Translations under genes and position numbers: made by a program
From: Lederbergia citri
Lineage (GTDB): Bacteria > Bacillota > Bacilli > Bacillales > Bacillaceae_C
Direction of reading: 5' to 3'
Assembly: GCF_018343625.1 (NCBI RefSeq)
Contig: NZ_JAGYPG010000001.1
Coordinates: forward strand, 39,325 to 103,324
DNA: 64,000 nt
The notes under the pieces: model-generated
The model's database searches: none
Told to the model about the DNA's origin: nothing
The model's input: only the letters and a program-made list of their open reading frames with translations
Part shown: one piece after another, positions 63,792-64,000 of the stretch
How the letters are laid out: each line of letters starts with the position of its first letter
Position numbering within the stretch: the stretch's first letter is position 1

Positions 63792-64000
63792 ATTCGATGT
63801 TTGGCATCGTGTTGTGGAAAAATTTCTACGATGAAACTCATTGAATGATGAAATTAGCTGATATCTCCTGTTAATTATCGATGAAAATTATGGAAAAAAC
63901 AATTTGGTCGAGAATTCCGTGTTAATTCTCGATGAAAATTATGGAAAAAACAATTTGGTCGAGAATTCCGTGTTAATTCTCGATGAAAATCATGGAAAAA
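63792..64000. repeat. 51-bp tandem array D, running out of the window
   Basis: The anchor GTTAATTCTCGATGAAAAT recurs at 63870, 63921 and 63972, exactly 51 bp apart. TCGAGAATT and AATTCTCGA form a perfect nine-base stem across seven bases in each unit. It belongs to the same family as array C. Its full length cannot be seen. Confidence 0.88.

Overview
The window is chromosomal DNA from an AT-rich, endospore-forming member of the Bacillaceae. Gene order follows the Bacillus subtilis yhb-yhc-yhd-yhe-yha-ecs-hem-yhg segment: yhbH, yhcT, yhcU, yhcY/yhcZ, yhdA, yhdB, spoVR, ssp, yheE, yheB, yheA, yhaX, yhaO/yhaN/yhaM, yhaL, prsA, yhaJ-like, yhaI, scoC, yhaH, trpP, hit, ecsA/ecsB, yhaA, hmoB, hemE/hemH/hemY, yhgD/yhgE. 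Sporulation genes are frequent (yhbH, spoVR, an alpha/beta SASP, four YjcZ/SscA-type micro-proteins). The strain is neither B. subtilis nor the B. cereus group: serC, ecsC and pbpF are missing from their expected slots, and extra genes are inserted (an ABC transporter of the TrpX type, a purine permease, a Pit phosphate system, topB, a class A PBP, fumC, msmX).

Layout. 1-4.5 kb: 3' part of yhbH, a dispersed repeat, then a three-gene ABC importer. 4.6-5.0 kb: 51-bp tandem array A. 5-10.4 kb: purine permease, DCC-family thiol protein, pit and its DUF47 partner, yhcT, yhcU. 10.7-15.5 kb: two-component pair yhcY/yhcZ, yhdA, yhdB, spoVR, small membrane proteins. 15.8-25.1 kb: secreted esterase, dipeptidase, topB, a sporulation-type histidine kinase, a class A PBP. 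25.3-31.6 kb: fumarase, SASP gene with a tRNA-like element just upstream, array C, phosphatase, msmX and a PucR-type regulator. 31.7-40.4 kb: yheB-yheA, yhaX and the LexA-box-preceded yhaO-yhaN-yhaM group. 40.4-41.2 kb: array B. 41.3-51.6 kb: prsA, micro-proteins, scoC, trpP, hit, ecsAB, yhaA, hmoB. 51.9-58.3 kb: late haem biosynthesis, then yhgD/yhgE. 58.4-59.85 kb: an intact IS3-family (IS150-like) element. 59.9-64 kb: a Sco protein, an MFS exporter, an acetyltransferase, a MazG-like protein and the start of array D.

Regulation readable from the sequence includes a six-triplet TRAP site over the trpP ribosome binding site, a LexA box before yhaO, a matched pair of inverted repeats before yhgD and yhgE, a sigma-E-type promoter before spoVR, and sigma-K-type promoters before all four YjcZ-type genes.

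The least explained content is non-coding. There are four tandem arrays with an exact 51-bp period in two sequence families, a dispersed element of up to about 500 bp found repeatedly in one orientation, a 61-nt CCA-ended tRNA-like structure upstream of the SASP gene, and an insertion sequence sitting exactly in the loop of a transcription terminator. All family assignments come from reading the sequence and recalled knowledge; no search was run.
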